DNA of 58,506 nucleotides from Thaumasiovibrio sp043421945 (GCA_043421945.1 JBHOGO010000020.1:1-58506), one strand, 5' to 3'; positions 44,148 through 53,945 are shown, numbered from the stretch's first letter. The notes: a model not told the origin generated them from the letters alone. Numbers and translations: made by a program.

Positions 44148-44849
44148 ATGTCTATTCTTAATGCCTACTTTAACTGGAGTAGTGGCAAAGATAGCGCCAT
44201 GGCGCTCTATCATGCTCAGCAAGACCCTCGCTTCGACATTCATACTCTACTTACCACGGTCAATGAAACTCACCAGCGTGTTTCAATGCATGGCCTGCGT
44301 GTTGAACTACTAGAACGCCAAGCAGAGGCGCTGGGATTACCATTGCACAAAATTTGGTTACCAGAGACCGTGACGATGGAAGAGTATGAACAGATCATGC
44401 ATGCCGAGATCAACACGCTAAAAGAAAATGGGTGGGAACACACCATCTTTGGCGATATTTTCCTAGAAGATCTACGCGCTCACCGTGAAGCACAACTAGT
44501 GCAAGTTGGTATTCAAGCGCACTTCCCTCTATGGAAGCGAAATACACGTGAACTACTGGATGAGCTTCTTTCACTTGGGTTTAAAGCGATCATCGTTGCG
44601 ATTGATGGCAGCAAGCTCGATAAATCATTCGCGGGGCGCGTATTGGATAGCCAATTTATCGCAGACTTACCGGAAGGCGTTGACCCTTGTGGCGAAAATG
44701 GCGAGTTCCATACTTTCGTTTTTGATGGCCCTAATTTTAACCATCCAGTCTCATTTGAGCTCGGTGAGGTCGTCCACAAACAATACAGCGCTGAGCATTT
44801 AGCCGATGACCATGCCGGATTTTATTTCCAAGAACTTATACCCAACTGA
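44148..44849 (+). CDS. Dph6-related ATP pyrophosphatase
   Basis: A 233-residue N-type ATP pyrophosphatase (PF01902 family). The PP-loop is NWSSGKDSAMALYHA near the N-terminus, and the family-specific C-terminal GENGEFHTFVFDGP motif is intact. In eukaryotes and archaea Dph6 amidates diphthine on EF-2. Bacteria lack diphthamide, so the bacterial substrate is unknown; an amidation reaction is only a guess. It stands alone between pyrBI and ridA. Confidence 0.85.
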   Translation: MSILNAYFNWSSGKDSAMALYHAQQDPRFDIHTLLTTVNETHQRVSMHGLRVELLERQAEALGLPLHKIWLPETVTMEEYEQIMHAEINTLKENGWEHTIFGDIFLEDLRAHREAQLVQVGIQAHFPLWKRNTRELLDELLSLGFKAIIVAIDGSKLDKSFAGRVLDSQFIADLPEGVDPCGENGEFHTFVFDGPNFNHPVSFELGEVVHKQYSAEHLADDHAGFYFQELIPN

Positions 44850-45021
44850 ATGAGGTCGGCTTAAGACTTTTCTGTTGAAAGCTCTCGTTTAACATACTCG
44901 ATATGGAATGTTAGATTAGTGATTCAGATAAGGCGCTGTGGTTGAAGGATTTTCTTTGACCTGTTGCACATGAGGATGCACACTAAACGGCTTACTTGAC
45001 TCTATTTACCAAGGACATCAC

Positions 45022-45408
45022 ATGACTAAAGTACTACATACTGAACAAGCTCCAGCAGCCATCGGCCCTTATGTTCAAGGCGTTGATCTTGGCAATATGG
45101 TACTGACTTCAGGACAAATTCCTGTTAATCCAGAAACGGGGGAAGTACCCGCAGAGATCACTGCTCAGGCTCGCCAATCACTCGAAAACGTTAAAGCTGT
45201 GGTTGAGTCATCTGGTCTAGCGGTAAACGACATCGTTAAAATGACGGTATTCGTGAAAGATCTTAATGATTTCGCAGCCGTTAATGAAATTTACGGCCAA
45301 TTTTTTGATGAACACAATGCGCCATATCCTGCTCGCTCATGTGTTGAAGTTGCTCGTCTTCCAAAAGATGTGGGCATTGAAATTGAGGCGATTGCGGTAC
45401 GTAAGTAA
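45022..45408 (+). CDS. ridA: 2-iminobutanoate/2-iminopropanoate deaminase RidA
   Basis: RidA hydrolyses reactive enamine/imine intermediates from PLP enzymes such as threonine dehydratase. The 128 residues of the YjgF/Rid fold include GPYVQGVDLGNMVLTSGQIPVNPETGEVP and the active arginine in PARSCVEVARLPKDVGIEIEAIA. Closeness to pyrBI is common in gammaproteobacteria. A GTGGGT/ACCCAC hairpin (about 45423-45455) after it is a likely terminator. Confidence 0.95.
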   Translation: MTKVLHTEQAPAAIGPYVQGVDLGNMVLTSGQIPVNPETGEVPAEITAQARQSLENVKAVVESSGLAVNDIVKMTVFVKDLNDFAAVNEIYGQFFDEHNAPYPARSCVEVARLPKDVGIEIEAIAVRK

Positions 45409-45422
45409 CCTTCGCTAAAAAA

Positions 45423-45463
45423 GTGGGTGAGTGATAACTCGATCCTTACCCACTCTTCTTTTA
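45423..45463 (+). terminator. ridA terminator
   Basis: AAGTGGGT and ACCCACTT pair across a long loop, followed by a T-rich stretch. Confidence 0.55.
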
Positions 45464-45569
45464 TACCGTTTATTCTTTATTAGCTCGCTGCCTAGTGACG
45501 CTTTTTTCTTTGCGTCATCACTTCTTTGCCATATTACTCACTCTGCATAAAGTCAGCAAATGGAGACAG

Positions 45570-46124
45570 CTATTCGTCGGTAAGCCTCTGCTCAGCCATC
45601 GAAAATACTTTGCTAAACCAAGTCGTGAAGTGCGCTGGATACTGTTTAAGCTGCTCTCTAAGGGTACCTGATTGAACCCATTCAAATGCCATCACCTCTT
45701 CCGGGTTTGGTTCAAAAAATGTACTCGATGGTTCCAGACCCATATCAGCAATTAACACATGATCCAATTCATGTTCGACCAACTGGTTATCAAGGTCAGC
45801 GCGGTAAACAAACTGGCCAATATCCGTTAGTGGTATGTGTAGATCAATCCCCATCTCTTCTTTCAAGCGCCGTGTACCTGCTGCTTCAAAGGTTTCACCT
45901 TGTCGAGGGTGTGAGCAGCACGTATTCGTCCATAAGCCTTCACTGTGATACTTGCCCATCGCACGTTGATGCAATAAGTACTCTCGCTCTCCATGCTGAT
46001 TCTGTCGATAGAGCAACACCGAAAATGCAAGGTGCAAATCGCCATCAATATGCGCCTGCATCTTTTCTTTTAGCCCAATAGGCTCACCTTCCATGTTGAC
46101 TAGTACAACTCGCTCTGCTGACAT
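45570..46124 (-). CDS. idi: Isopentenyl-diphosphate delta-isomerase (type 1)
   Basis: Idi interconverts isopentenyl and dimethylallyl diphosphate for isoprenoid synthesis. It is a Nudix-fold metalloenzyme. The active cysteine lies in TNTCCSHP and the catalytic glutamate region in EHELDHVLIA. The start at 46124 is preceded by GAGGAAC and gives 184 residues, a normal length; an in-frame extension to 46172 overlaps the plsC terminator. The stop is about 160 nt from the convergent ridA gene. Confidence 0.92.
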   Translation of the reverse strand: MSAERVVLVNMEGEPIGLKEKMQAHIDGDLHLAFSVLLYRQNQHGEREYLLHQRAMGKYHSEGLWTNTCCSHPRQGETFEAAGTRRLKEEMGIDLHIPLTDIGQFVYRADLDNQLVEHELDHVLIADMGLEPSSTFFEPNPEEVMAFEWVQSGTLREQLKQYPAHFTTWFSKVFSMAEQRLTDE

Positions 46125-46164
46125 GAAGTTCCTCGTAATACGTGATATTGCACCCAAAAATAAC

Positions 46165-46188
46165 AAGGGCACGCCAAAGCGTGCCCTT
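46165..46188 (-). terminator. Terminator of plsC
   Basis: AAGGGCACGC and GCGTGCCCTT form a 10-bp stem with loop CAAA (TTTG on the transcribed strand). Leftward, TTGTTATTTTTG follows, a U-rich end for plsC. Confidence 0.75.
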
Positions 46189-46211
46189 TTATCATAGCTG
46201 AGTAATCAGAA

Positions 46212-46937
46212 TCAACGTTTGTTACGTTCTGCCACTTCTGCGTCTAAAGCTTCCAGTTTTTCTGCCATCATCGTACGGCAGGTTTCCGCAAGCTCACGGA
46301 CATTTTCCTTACTATATTCTTTTACCGATACTGGCGGCATGATCTCGACAATCACATGCCCATTGTTCCAACGATTAATATTTACGTGGCTCGTTGAACT
46401 ACATACTATCGGAGTAACCGACACCTCCGCCGCGATAGCTGCATGAAATGCACCGGTCTTAAATGGCATTAACCCACGGCCTCGAGAACGCGTTCCCTCA
46501 GGAAACATCCAAATAGAGACGTTATTTTTCTTTATCTTGTCGACCACTTGGCCAATTGTTCCCATCGCTTTTGAGCGATTATTACGGTCAATCAGGATAT
46601 TGCCAGTAATCCAATAAAGCTGTCCAAACAATGGTAGCCACAATAAGCTCTTTTTACCCACGGTCACGGTGCGTGGCATGACTGCACCTGATACCGTAAA
46701 CAGATCCCAGTTATTCTGGTGATTGGCAATATAGACGCTCGGGTCTAGACCTTCTTGCTGTTCTGGGTATCGGATTTCAAGCTTGATACCAAACACACGT
46801 GACATTTTACTAAACAGGCGCCCGAAGGTTTTCACGTGTTTAGGATCACGTGGGCTCAATAAGCACCAACCACAACCAAATACAAACATAATCACGGCAA
46901 ACAGTGCCGTCGCTAATAAGCGAAGTACTAAAAACAT
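46212..46937 (-). CDS. plsC: 1-acyl-sn-glycerol-3-phosphate acyltransferase
   Basis: PlsC adds the second acyl chain to lysophosphatidate in phospholipid synthesis at the inner membrane. The acyltransferase motif NHQNNWD (H-x4-D) is near residue 71 and FPEGTRSRGRG follows; an N-terminal hydrophobic segment is present. The 241 residues match E. coli PlsC. It lies directly downstream of parC, as in E. coli, but a terminator separates them. Confidence 0.92.
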   Translation of the reverse strand: MFLVLRLLATALFAVIMFVFGCGWCLLSPRDPKHVKTFGRLFSKMSRVFGIKLEIRYPEQQEGLDPSVYIANHQNNWDLFTVSGAVMPRTVTVGKKSLLWLPLFGQLYWITGNILIDRNNRSKAMGTIGQVVDKIKKNNVSIWMFPEGTRSRGRGLMPFKTGAFHAAIAAEVSVTPIVCSSTSHVNINRWNNGHVIVEIMPPVSVKEYSKENVRELAETCRTMMAEKLEALDAEVAERNKR

Positions 46938-47029
46938 CTAACATCCCTCAGCGTACACGTGTACGCTAGTATACAGAGCAAAGCCTAAAAAACACGCTTT
47001 TTTATCGACTTAACCCACTGACTCAAAGA

Positions 47030-47051
47030 AAAGCCCTCGCAGGGAGGGCTC
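47030..47051 (-). terminator. parC terminator
   Basis: On the minus strand AGCCCTCC and GAGGGCT-type arms pair around CTGC, followed by TTTCTTT. Confidence 0.7.
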
Positions 47052-47085
47052 TTAAAACATTCTATCTAAACGACAGCCTATACCA

Positions 47086-49356
47086 TCAAACTGATGATGG
47101 CTCTTGTGGCTCGGTAAGCTCTATCTCGATGCCTGTCACTCGCTGTAAACCTCGTGGTAGCATGGCGCCTCGACGCCCTCTATCACCCCGGAAATTTTCC
47201 AGATCAGCGGGTTTCAAACCAAGCTTACGCTTACCAGCTTGTAAGGTCAGTGACGCACCTTGTGGCAAGATAATCAGGTAGGCTAAAAGCTCTTCACGCG
47301 TTTTAGATCGAGCGGCGGCAATATTAATGATCTTATTACCCTTACCCTTCCCAAGCTGCGGTAAGTCCTTGACACCAAACATCAGCATGCGACCTTCATT
47401 TGTGATCGCGACAATCTGATCATTGTCGAGATCATTGATAGTTTGTGGCGGCATCACTTCCGCATTCTCTGGTACCGTTAGCAGAGCTTTACCGCTCTTG
47501 TTTTTCGATACCATATCACTGCTCTTACAGATGAAACCGTAACCGGCATCTGATGCCATTAGCCACATATCGGTATCTTCAGCCATAATAACCTGACGAA
47601 CATTGCTACCTGGTGTCAGATTCAGGCGACCAGTGATCGGCTCACCTTGGCTTCTTGCTGAAGGTAGCGTGTGTGACTCTAGGGCGTATGATCGCCCATC
47701 ATTACCGACAAAAATCGCAGGCTGGTTACTCTTACCTCGCGCATGCGCTAAGTAATTATCACCCGCTTTATAGTTCATCGCTTCAGCGTCAACATCATGC
47801 CCTTTGGCATGACGGATCCAACCTTTCTCAGAAAGAACGACCGTGATCGCTTCGCTTGGCACCAAATCACGCTCTGACAATGCTTTCGCTTCTGCACGCT
47901 CAACCAATGGCGAACGACGATCATCACCATAAGTTTCAGCGTCTGCGGTGATCTCTTTCTTCAATAGCGTGTTCATACGACGTTCTGAACCTAAGAGCAG
48001 CTCTAGCTTTTCACGCTCTTTGTTCAACTCATCTTGTTCACCACGGATCTTGATCTCTTCAAGCTTGGCTAACTGGCGGAGTTTAATCTCTAAGATCGCA
48101 TCCGCTTGTTTTTCGCTTAAACCGAAACGCGACATAAACTCAGCTTTAGGATCATCCTCTGTACGGATGATCTCAATCACTTCGTCAATGTTGAGATACG
48201 CTGCAAGTAAGCCTTCCAAGATATGCAAACGCGATAAGATCTTATCTAAACGGTACTGCAAACGGCGACGAACAGTTTCGCGACGGAAAACGAGCCACTC
48301 AGTCAGAATAGTTTCAAGCCCTTTCACTTGTGGGCGACCATCCAAACCAAGCATATTCAAGTTAACGCGGTAGCTCTTCTCGAGATCAGTAGACGCAAAC
48401 AGATGGTTCATTAACTGCTCTGCATCAACACGATTGGATCGAGGAACAATCACGATACGCGTTGGGTTTTCGTGATCCGATTCATCGCGGAGATCATCAA
48501 CCATTGGAAGCTTTTTATTGCGCATCTGGTTAGCGATCTGCTCTAACAGTTTCGCACCAGAGACCTGATGAGGTAGCGCTGAAATAACGATATCGCCATT
48601 CTCTTTGCTCCACACCGCGCGCATCTTCACGCTACCTTTACCTGTACGGTAAAGTTTTTTGATATCCCCTTTCGGCGTAATAATTTCCGCTTCTGTTGGA
48701 TAATCGGGTCCTTTGACGAACTCCATTAAGCCATCGAGATCTGTCTTTGGGTTATCAATCAGATGGATAACAGCATTTGCCACTTCACGCGTATTATGCG
48801 GTGGGATATCTGTTGCCATACCAACGGCAATACCTGTCACACCATTCAGTAGAATATGCGGTAAACGCGCTGGCAGCGTCTTTGGCTCGTTCATCGTGCC
48901 ATCAAAGTTAGGCTGCCAGTCAGCAGTGCCTTGTCCTAATTCACTCAGTAACACTTCCGAGAAGCGTGATAGACGTGATTCGGTATAACGCATCGCTGCA
49001 AACGACTTAGGATCATCCGGTGCACCCCAGTTACCCTGACCATCGACCAATGGGTAACGGTATGAGAAAGGCTGAGCCATCAAGACCATGGCTTCATAAC
49101 ACGCCGAGTCACCGTGCGGATGGTATTTACCCAACACGTCACCGACGGTACGCGCTGATTTCTTATATTTTGCTGTTGCTGACAATCCCAACTCTGACAT
49201 CGCATAGATAATGCGACGCTGAACCGGCTTTAAGCCGTCACCGATAAATGGGAGTGCGCGATCCATGATTACGTACATGGAGTAGTTGAGGTAAGCGTCT
49301 TCTGAGAAGCGGCCAATTGGCAGCTGTTCGACACCGTCCATCGTAATATCAGTCAT
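47086..49356 (-). CDS. parC: DNA topoisomerase IV subunit A
   Basis: ParC is the cleavage subunit of topoisomerase IV, which decatenates daughter chromosomes. The quinolone-resistance region is wild type, with S84 and E88 in HPHGDSACYEAMV (E. coli S80 and E84). The active tyrosine is in AAMRYTESRLS. The C-terminal beta-pinwheel contains repeats such as GKGKGNKIINI. The 756 residues are close to E. coli's 752. It lies 54 nt downstream of parE and is probably cotranscribed. Confidence 0.97.
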   Translation of the reverse strand: MTDITMDGVEQLPIGRFSEDAYLNYSMYVIMDRALPFIGDGLKPVQRRIIYAMSELGLSATAKYKKSARTVGDVLGKYHPHGDSACYEAMVLMAQPFSYRYPLVDGQGNWGAPDDPKSFAAMRYTESRLSRFSEVLLSELGQGTADWQPNFDGTMNEPKTLPARLPHILLNGVTGIAVGMATDIPPHNTREVANAVIHLIDNPKTDLDGLMEFVKGPDYPTEAEIITPKGDIKKLYRTGKGSVKMRAVWSKENGDIVISALPHQVSGAKLLEQIANQMRNKKLPMVDDLRDESDHENPTRIVIVPRSNRVDAEQLMNHLFASTDLEKSYRVNLNMLGLDGRPQVKGLETILTEWLVFRRETVRRRLQYRLDKILSRLHILEGLLAAYLNIDEVIEIIRTEDDPKAEFMSRFGLSEKQADAILEIKLRQLAKLEEIKIRGEQDELNKEREKLELLLGSERRMNTLLKKEITADAETYGDDRRSPLVERAEAKALSERDLVPSEAITVVLSEKGWIRHAKGHDVDAEAMNYKAGDNYLAHARGKSNQPAIFVGNDGRSYALESHTLPSARSQGEPITGRLNLTPGSNVRQVIMAEDTDMWLMASDAGYGFICKSSDMVSKNKSGKALLTVPENAEVMPPQTINDLDNDQIVAITNEGRMLMFGVKDLPQLGKGKGNKIINIAAARSKTREELLAYLIILPQGASLTLQAGKRKLGLKPADLENFRGDRGRRGAMLPRGLQRVTGIEIELTEPQEPSSV

Positions 49357-49410
49357 GATGTGACATCCGTTAAAACTGAAAACCGCCAGTATCGACTGGC
49401 GGACAAATCA

Positions 49411-51294
49411 TTATACTTCGGCAAGATCGCCTTTATCTTGTAACCAACCACGTCGATCTTCGGCACGCTTCTTACCTAGAAGCATGTCCATAACCTTTTC
49501 GTCTTGATCGTCTTCGTCGATGGTAAGCTGTACCAATCGACGCGTGTTAGGATCCATGGTTGTTTCACGCAATTGCAGTGGGTTCATCTCACCCAGACCT
49601 TTGAATCGCTGAACGTTGATCTTCGCGCGCTTTTTGCTGAGACGATCAAGAACGCCGTCTTTCTCTGCATCATCAAGTGCATAGAAAACCTCTTTACCAC
49701 AGTCAATTCGGTAAAGTGGCGGCATCGCGACAAACACGTGCCCATTCGCGACTAAAGCCTTAAAGTGCTTAAAGAACAGTGCACAAAGCAGCGTTGCAAT
49801 GTGAAGCCCATCCGAGTCCGCATCGGCAAGGATACAAACTTTACCGTAACGTAATCCGCTAAGATCATCTGAGTCAGGATCAATGCCTAAAGCGATAGAG
49901 ATATTATGCACTTCATCAGAAGCAAGTACTTGGTCTGCCGAAACTTCCCATGTATTTAGGATCTTACCACGCAGTGGCATGATGGCCTGAAATTCACGAT
50001 CTCGCGCCTGTTTGGCACTGCCCCCCGCCGAGTCACCCTCCACTAAGAAAAGTTCTGTACGGTTAAGATCTTGCATTGAACAATCGGTAAGTTTACCGGG
50101 CAATGCTGGACCTGAGGCGACCTTCTTACGAACGACTTTTTTTGCTGCTCGCATACGGCGATGAGCATTAGAGATGCAGAGTTCTGCCAGTTGCTCAGCA
50201 ATTTGTGGCTGCTCATTCAGCCATAAGCTGAAGGCATCTTTCACCACGCCTGATACAAACGCCGCACTTTGACGTGAAGACAAGCGCTCTTTCGTTTGAC
50301 CAGCAAATTGAGGGTCTTGCATCTTAATCGACAAGACATACGCACAACGTTCCCAAATATCATCGGCAGTTAGCTTCACACCGCGTGGGAGCAAATTACG
50401 GAATTCACAGAACTCCTTCATGGCATCGAGCAAGCCTTGGCGTAAGCCATTAACGTGCGTACCACCTTGTGCCGTTGGGATCAGGTTAACGTAGCTTTCG
50501 GTGATCATCTCACCGCCTTCTGGCAACCAGATAACCGCCCAGTTGGCTGCTTCTGTTTCGCCAGAAAATTCACCGGTAAACGGCTTTGCAGGTAAAAGCT
50601 CATAGCCTTTCACGCTGTCAGCCAGATAATCCGTTAGACCATCTTCGTAATGCCAGCGGTGCTCTTCATTGTTTACCTTGTCGGTGAAGACAATCTCTAA
50701 ACCAGGACAAAGAACCGCTTTGGCCTTCAACACGCTCTTTAAGCGAGAAACCGAAAATTTCGAGCTATCAAAATAGCTTGGTGTCGGCCAAAAATGAACT
50801 CGCGTGCCTTTTGCACGCTTGCCGCAGGTACCAATTACTTCAAGTTCAGAGACTTTATCACCGTGCTCAAAGGCAATTTGGTAGACCTGTCCGTCACGCT
50901 TAACAGTGACCTCTACGCGACTTGATAAGGCGTTAACGACGGAGATACCTACCCCGTGCAAACCACCTGAGAATTGATAGTTTTTATTAGAGAACTTACC
51001 ACCAGCATGAAGTTTGCAGAGGATAAGTTCGACACCTGATACTTTTTCTACCGGGTGGATATCCACCGGCATACCACGGCCGTCATCGACAACTTCGAGA
51101 GATTGATCCGCATGGAGAATTACTTCCACTTTGCGGGCATGGCCAGCCAAGGCTTCATCGACACTGTTATCAATCACTTCCTGACCAAGATGGTTAGGAC
51201 GTGTTGTATCGGTATACATGCCTGGACGGCGCTTAACGGGTTCAAGTCCATTGAGTACTTCAATGGCACCCGCGTTATAACTTTGCTCTGTCAT
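49411..51294 (-). CDS. parE: DNA topoisomerase IV subunit B
   Basis: ParE supplies ATPase activity to topoisomerase IV. The GHKL motifs EVIDNSVDEALAG and VVDDGRGMPVD are near the N-terminus, and the Toprim motif EGDSAGGSAKQARDR is present. The 627 residues match E. coli's 630. It follows yqiA with a 171-nt gap, large enough for its own promoter. Confidence 0.97.
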   Translation of the reverse strand: MTEQSYNAGAIEVLNGLEPVKRRPGMYTDTTRPNHLGQEVIDNSVDEALAGHARKVEVILHADQSLEVVDDGRGMPVDIHPVEKVSGVELILCKLHAGGKFSNKNYQFSGGLHGVGISVVNALSSRVEVTVKRDGQVYQIAFEHGDKVSELEVIGTCGKRAKGTRVHFWPTPSYFDSSKFSVSRLKSVLKAKAVLCPGLEIVFTDKVNNEEHRWHYEDGLTDYLADSVKGYELLPAKPFTGEFSGETEAANWAVIWLPEGGEMITESYVNLIPTAQGGTHVNGLRQGLLDAMKEFCEFRNLLPRGVKLTADDIWERCAYVLSIKMQDPQFAGQTKERLSSRQSAAFVSGVVKDAFSLWLNEQPQIAEQLAELCISNAHRRMRAAKKVVRKKVASGPALPGKLTDCSMQDLNRTELFLVEGDSAGGSAKQARDREFQAIMPLRGKILNTWEVSADQVLASDEVHNISIALGIDPDSDDLSGLRYGKVCILADADSDGLHIATLLCALFFKHFKALVANGHVFVAMPPLYRIDCGKEVFYALDDAEKDGVLDRLSKKRAKINVQRFKGLGEMNPLQLRETTMDPNTRRLVQLTIDEDDQDEKVMDMLLGKKRAEDRRGWLQDKGDLAEV

Positions 51295-51465
51295 ATCAGG
51301 GAACGTCGTAAAAAATTTTCACAATAGTCAGTAACCCCCGCTTGGTTGTCAAGCAGGAGCCAGTAAAAGTCCATCACATTTGTGAGCCGTCTTCCCTCAG
51401 ACAGCGTCTATGGGGAGAAAAAGGCGAGAGATGCACCAAGGTGCTGAAGGAGTAACTGTTTGAGG

Positions 51466-52044
51466 TTATAAGCCTAGAAACTGAATGATATCGGCCGGAT
51501 AGCGTTCAAAACCAACAAAACTGTGGTCACCTTCTTGCTCAACAGTTTGTCGGCATGTTGAATACTTCTCAACAGCTTGACGATAGTCGAGTACTTCATC
51601 ACCTTCTTGCTGGAGTAGCCACAGCTGTTCAGGATGTTTGATCGTATCTATATCAAGAGCTTTAAGCTCTTCAATATGTGAAGCGACCAAAGTATACACT
51701 TCTTGAGTGTATGGGTTTGTCTGCTCACCAAGGAAATCAGTCAGCAGCTCATAAGGCTTAACCGCAGGATTGACTAGCACAGCTGGCAACCCATAACGAT
51801 CATTAAGCCATGTTGAAAGATAGCCTCCTAAAGAGCTACCTACCAGTCCAATCTTATGTGTCGCAAGTAGCGGTCTGATAAGATCATCCAGATAATGTGC
51901 CGCTGCAGCAGGATAACTCGGCAGCTGAGGGATCTCTAAACGAATATCTGAACGCTGCTCACGACAATACTTCACCATGACTTGCGCCTTCAGCGAAAGA
52001 GGAGAGCTATTAAAACCATGGATATAGAGAAGCAACGGTTTCAT
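51466..52044 (-). CDS. yqiA: YqiA-type esterase
   Basis: A small alpha/beta-hydrolase (192 residues) related to E. coli YqiA, which has esterase activity on acyl-CoA and short esters. The nucleophile is in GLVGSSLGGYLSTWL, the oxyanion motif YIHGFNSSP opens the protein, and the C-terminal histidine is in EGDHSFVGFERY. It overlaps the cpdA stop by one nucleotide, so translation is coupled. The natural substrate is unknown. Confidence 0.9.
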   Translation of the reverse strand: MKPLLLYIHGFNSSPLSLKAQVMVKYCREQRSDIRLEIPQLPSYPAAAAHYLDDLIRPLLATHKIGLVGSSLGGYLSTWLNDRYGLPAVLVNPAVKPYELLTDFLGEQTNPYTQEVYTLVASHIEELKALDIDTIKHPEQLWLLQQEGDEVLDYRQAVEKYSTCRQTVEQEGDHSFVGFERYPADIIQFLGL

Positions 52045-52868
52045 TAGTAACCTGCACTATTAAAGTCGGGTAAAAACTGGCTGTTAGGTAGCCGCTCTAC
52101 TTTTGTTACGATATCGCCATTGGCTTTTAACTCTAACCAACGCCACCCAGGCGTACGATTATCTAAACCAAAATCAGTTGAGTCGGGTTTAAACTGGAAA
52201 CAAGTGGAAGGTGTCGCCATGACACGCACACCATTTATTTTTCGATCCATCTCCTGATGGATATGACCAAACAGCACACCTTTTACCGAGCTAAAACTTG
52301 CTATTACATCCCAAAAATCACTGGCGTTATGGAGCTGATGTTGATCGAGCCATGCACTCCCCGCATCAATGGGGTGGTGGTGCATCAGAACTAATGCATA
52401 TCGATCTGGATATGCAGCTAATGCATGACGTAAATGCTCAAGCTGGCTTGCGCTGAGTTCGCCGTGTGGCACACCTTGTACCTGACTATCGAGCAAAATC
52501 AACTGCCAGTGTTCACCTAACAAGACTTGTTGACTAGGTTCAATCGCTGGCGTGGGATAAACCGAATGCATACTCGGCTTAAAATCATGATTGCCTGGTA
52601 ACCAAAAGCACGGTGACGCCCAATGAGCGATACCAGAGACGAAACGCTGATAAGACGCTTCACTATGATCTTGAGAAATATCACCAGTGGCAAGCAATGC
52701 ATCGAATGTCGACGCACTGGCATCGATAAAATCCAATACGGCCTGAAAGCTCTGGTTTGTCTTTACACCCAGTAAGCTACCATCATCGCTGGCAAACAGA
52801 TGTGTATCTGTCAGCTGCAGGAGTACTGCACTGTCGGAGTCCTTTAAAGGCAGAGAAAATGTCTGCAA
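52044..52868 (-). CDS. cpdA: 3',5'-cyclic-AMP phosphodiesterase CpdA
   Basis: CpdA hydrolyses cAMP and so limits CRP activity, which could affect the chb operon through its CRP site. The calcineurin-like metal motifs are complete: DTHLF, GDISQD, GNHD, MHHHP and GHIHQE. The start is a TTG at 52868 with AAGG about 12 nt upstream; this gives 274 residues, matching E. coli's 275, but the unusual start makes it less certain. Confidence 0.93.
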   Translation of the reverse strand: MQTFSLPLKDSDSAVLLQLTDTHLFASDDGSLLGVKTNQSFQAVLDFIDASASTFDALLATGDISQDHSEASYQRFVSGIAHWASPCFWLPGNHDFKPSMHSVYPTPAIEPSQQVLLGEHWQLILLDSQVQGVPHGELSASQLEHLRHALAAYPDRYALVLMHHHPIDAGSAWLDQHQLHNASDFWDVIASFSSVKGVLFGHIHQEMDRKINGVRVMATPSTCFQFKPDSTDFGLDNRTPGWRWLELKANGDIVTKVERLPNSQFLPDFNSAGY

Positions 52869-52887
52869 AACGCGTAAAACCTTGTTA

Positions 52888-53313
52888 TTAATTTAACTTA
52901 CACATTGAAGAGTTACTGGTGCCATACTTTAGGCAGTGCATCAGCCAGTCACTAAGGAACTGATTAACCTGATGCTTTTCATCTTTTTGGTGCATCCGTT
53001 TATTCGGATAATCATACCGAGGCTTAAGCCTCGCTGTCTGTTGCGTGGCACACACTTCTGCCACTCTTGCGTCGTGATACAATCGCACAGTGAGCTCTGT
53101 AGCGCGCTGTGTGGCTAACGGCGATAACTGAACAATTTTAATCAATGTGGTATATCGAGTTTGCTCAATTACCGTCAATAAGTATTCTTCACCACACACG
53201 ACGTAGCCGCAGCTTTCGTCATCTCCTCGCGGCAATAAAGACACCAACTTGGCATAGTTAGTTTCATACATTCGCATAATCGCGGGGAAATCGACGGTAT
53301 AGTTGCGGTTCAC
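52888..53313 (-). CDS. DUF1249 protein (YqiB-like)
   Basis: A 141-residue protein of unknown function found between nudF and cpdA in many gammaproteobacteria. It opens with NRNYTVDFPAIMRMYETNYAKLVSLLPR, the conserved block of DUF1249. The middle carries a hydrophobic beta-rich part, and the C-terminus is basic. I chose the GTG at 53313 because AGGAG lies 5 nt upstream and the length then fits E. coli YqiB (140); a start further left would overlap nudF. Confidence 0.88.
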   Translation of the reverse strand: MNRNYTVDFPAIMRMYETNYAKLVSLLPRGDDESCGYVVCGEEYLLTVIEQTRYTTLIKIVQLSPLATQRATELTVRLYHDARVAEVCATQQTARLKPRYDYPNKRMHQKDEKHQVNQFLSDWLMHCLKYGTSNSSMCKLN

Positions 53314-53315
53314 GG

Positions 53316-53945
53316 TCACTCCTGATTCCAATCTTGTTGAAGCTTTGAATAGTTTAACTGTAGCCACTGTAGCGCAATTATTGACGCTGCATTTTCAATT
53401 ATACCTTCTTCAACCCATGAATAGGCTTTTTCCCGTGACACAACATGCACACGGATGTCTTCATTCTCTTCTTCCAAACCGTGAATACCGCTCGCTTGGC
53501 GGCTATCGACTAAACCAACGGTTATATCTAAGCACTCTGTACACCCACCAGAGCTGGATAGATAACGAGTCACATCGCGGAGCTGTTTGACGTTAAGTCC
53601 AGCTTCTTCTTGCGCTTCACGAAGCGCAACATCGTACGCTTGCTCGCCTTCTTCAATAATACCAGCGACAATTTCCATCTGCCATGGTGCGCAGTCTGCT
53701 AAATAAGCGCCAATACGAAACTGTTCAATCAACACCACGGCATCTCGAACGGGATCATAAGGCAGCATTGCCACAGCATGGCCACGTTCAAAGACTTCAC
53801 GATCCATTTCTGCGCTCCATCCACCCGCAAAGAGTTTATGTTTTAAGCGGTACTTCACCATCTTAAAAAAGCCTTGAAAAACAGTCTCTTTTTCAATTAG
53901 CTCAACATCATTCTTTTGGTAGTTTCGCGTCATCTTCTGGTTCAT
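53316..53945 (-). CDS. nudF: ADP-ribose pyrophosphatase
   Basis: NudF hydrolyses ADP-ribose to AMP and ribose-5-phosphate. The Nudix box is GIIEEGEQAYDVALREAQEEAGLNV (consensus G-x5-E-x7-REUxEExGU), with RYLSSSGGCTECLDITVGLV following. The 209 residues match the E. coli enzyme. It is the first gene of the nudF-DUF1249-cpdA-yqiA-parE cluster and is divergent from tolC. An alternative ATG at 53933 is possible. Confidence 0.95.
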   Translation of the reverse strand: MNQKMTRNYQKNDVELIEKETVFQGFFKMVKYRLKHKLFAGGWSAEMDREVFERGHAVAMLPYDPVRDAVVLIEQFRIGAYLADCAPWQMEIVAGIIEEGEQAYDVALREAQEEAGLNVKQLRDVTRYLSSSGGCTECLDITVGLVDSRQASGIHGLEEENEDIRVHVVSREKAYSWVEEGIIENAASIIALQWLQLNYSKLQQDWNQE

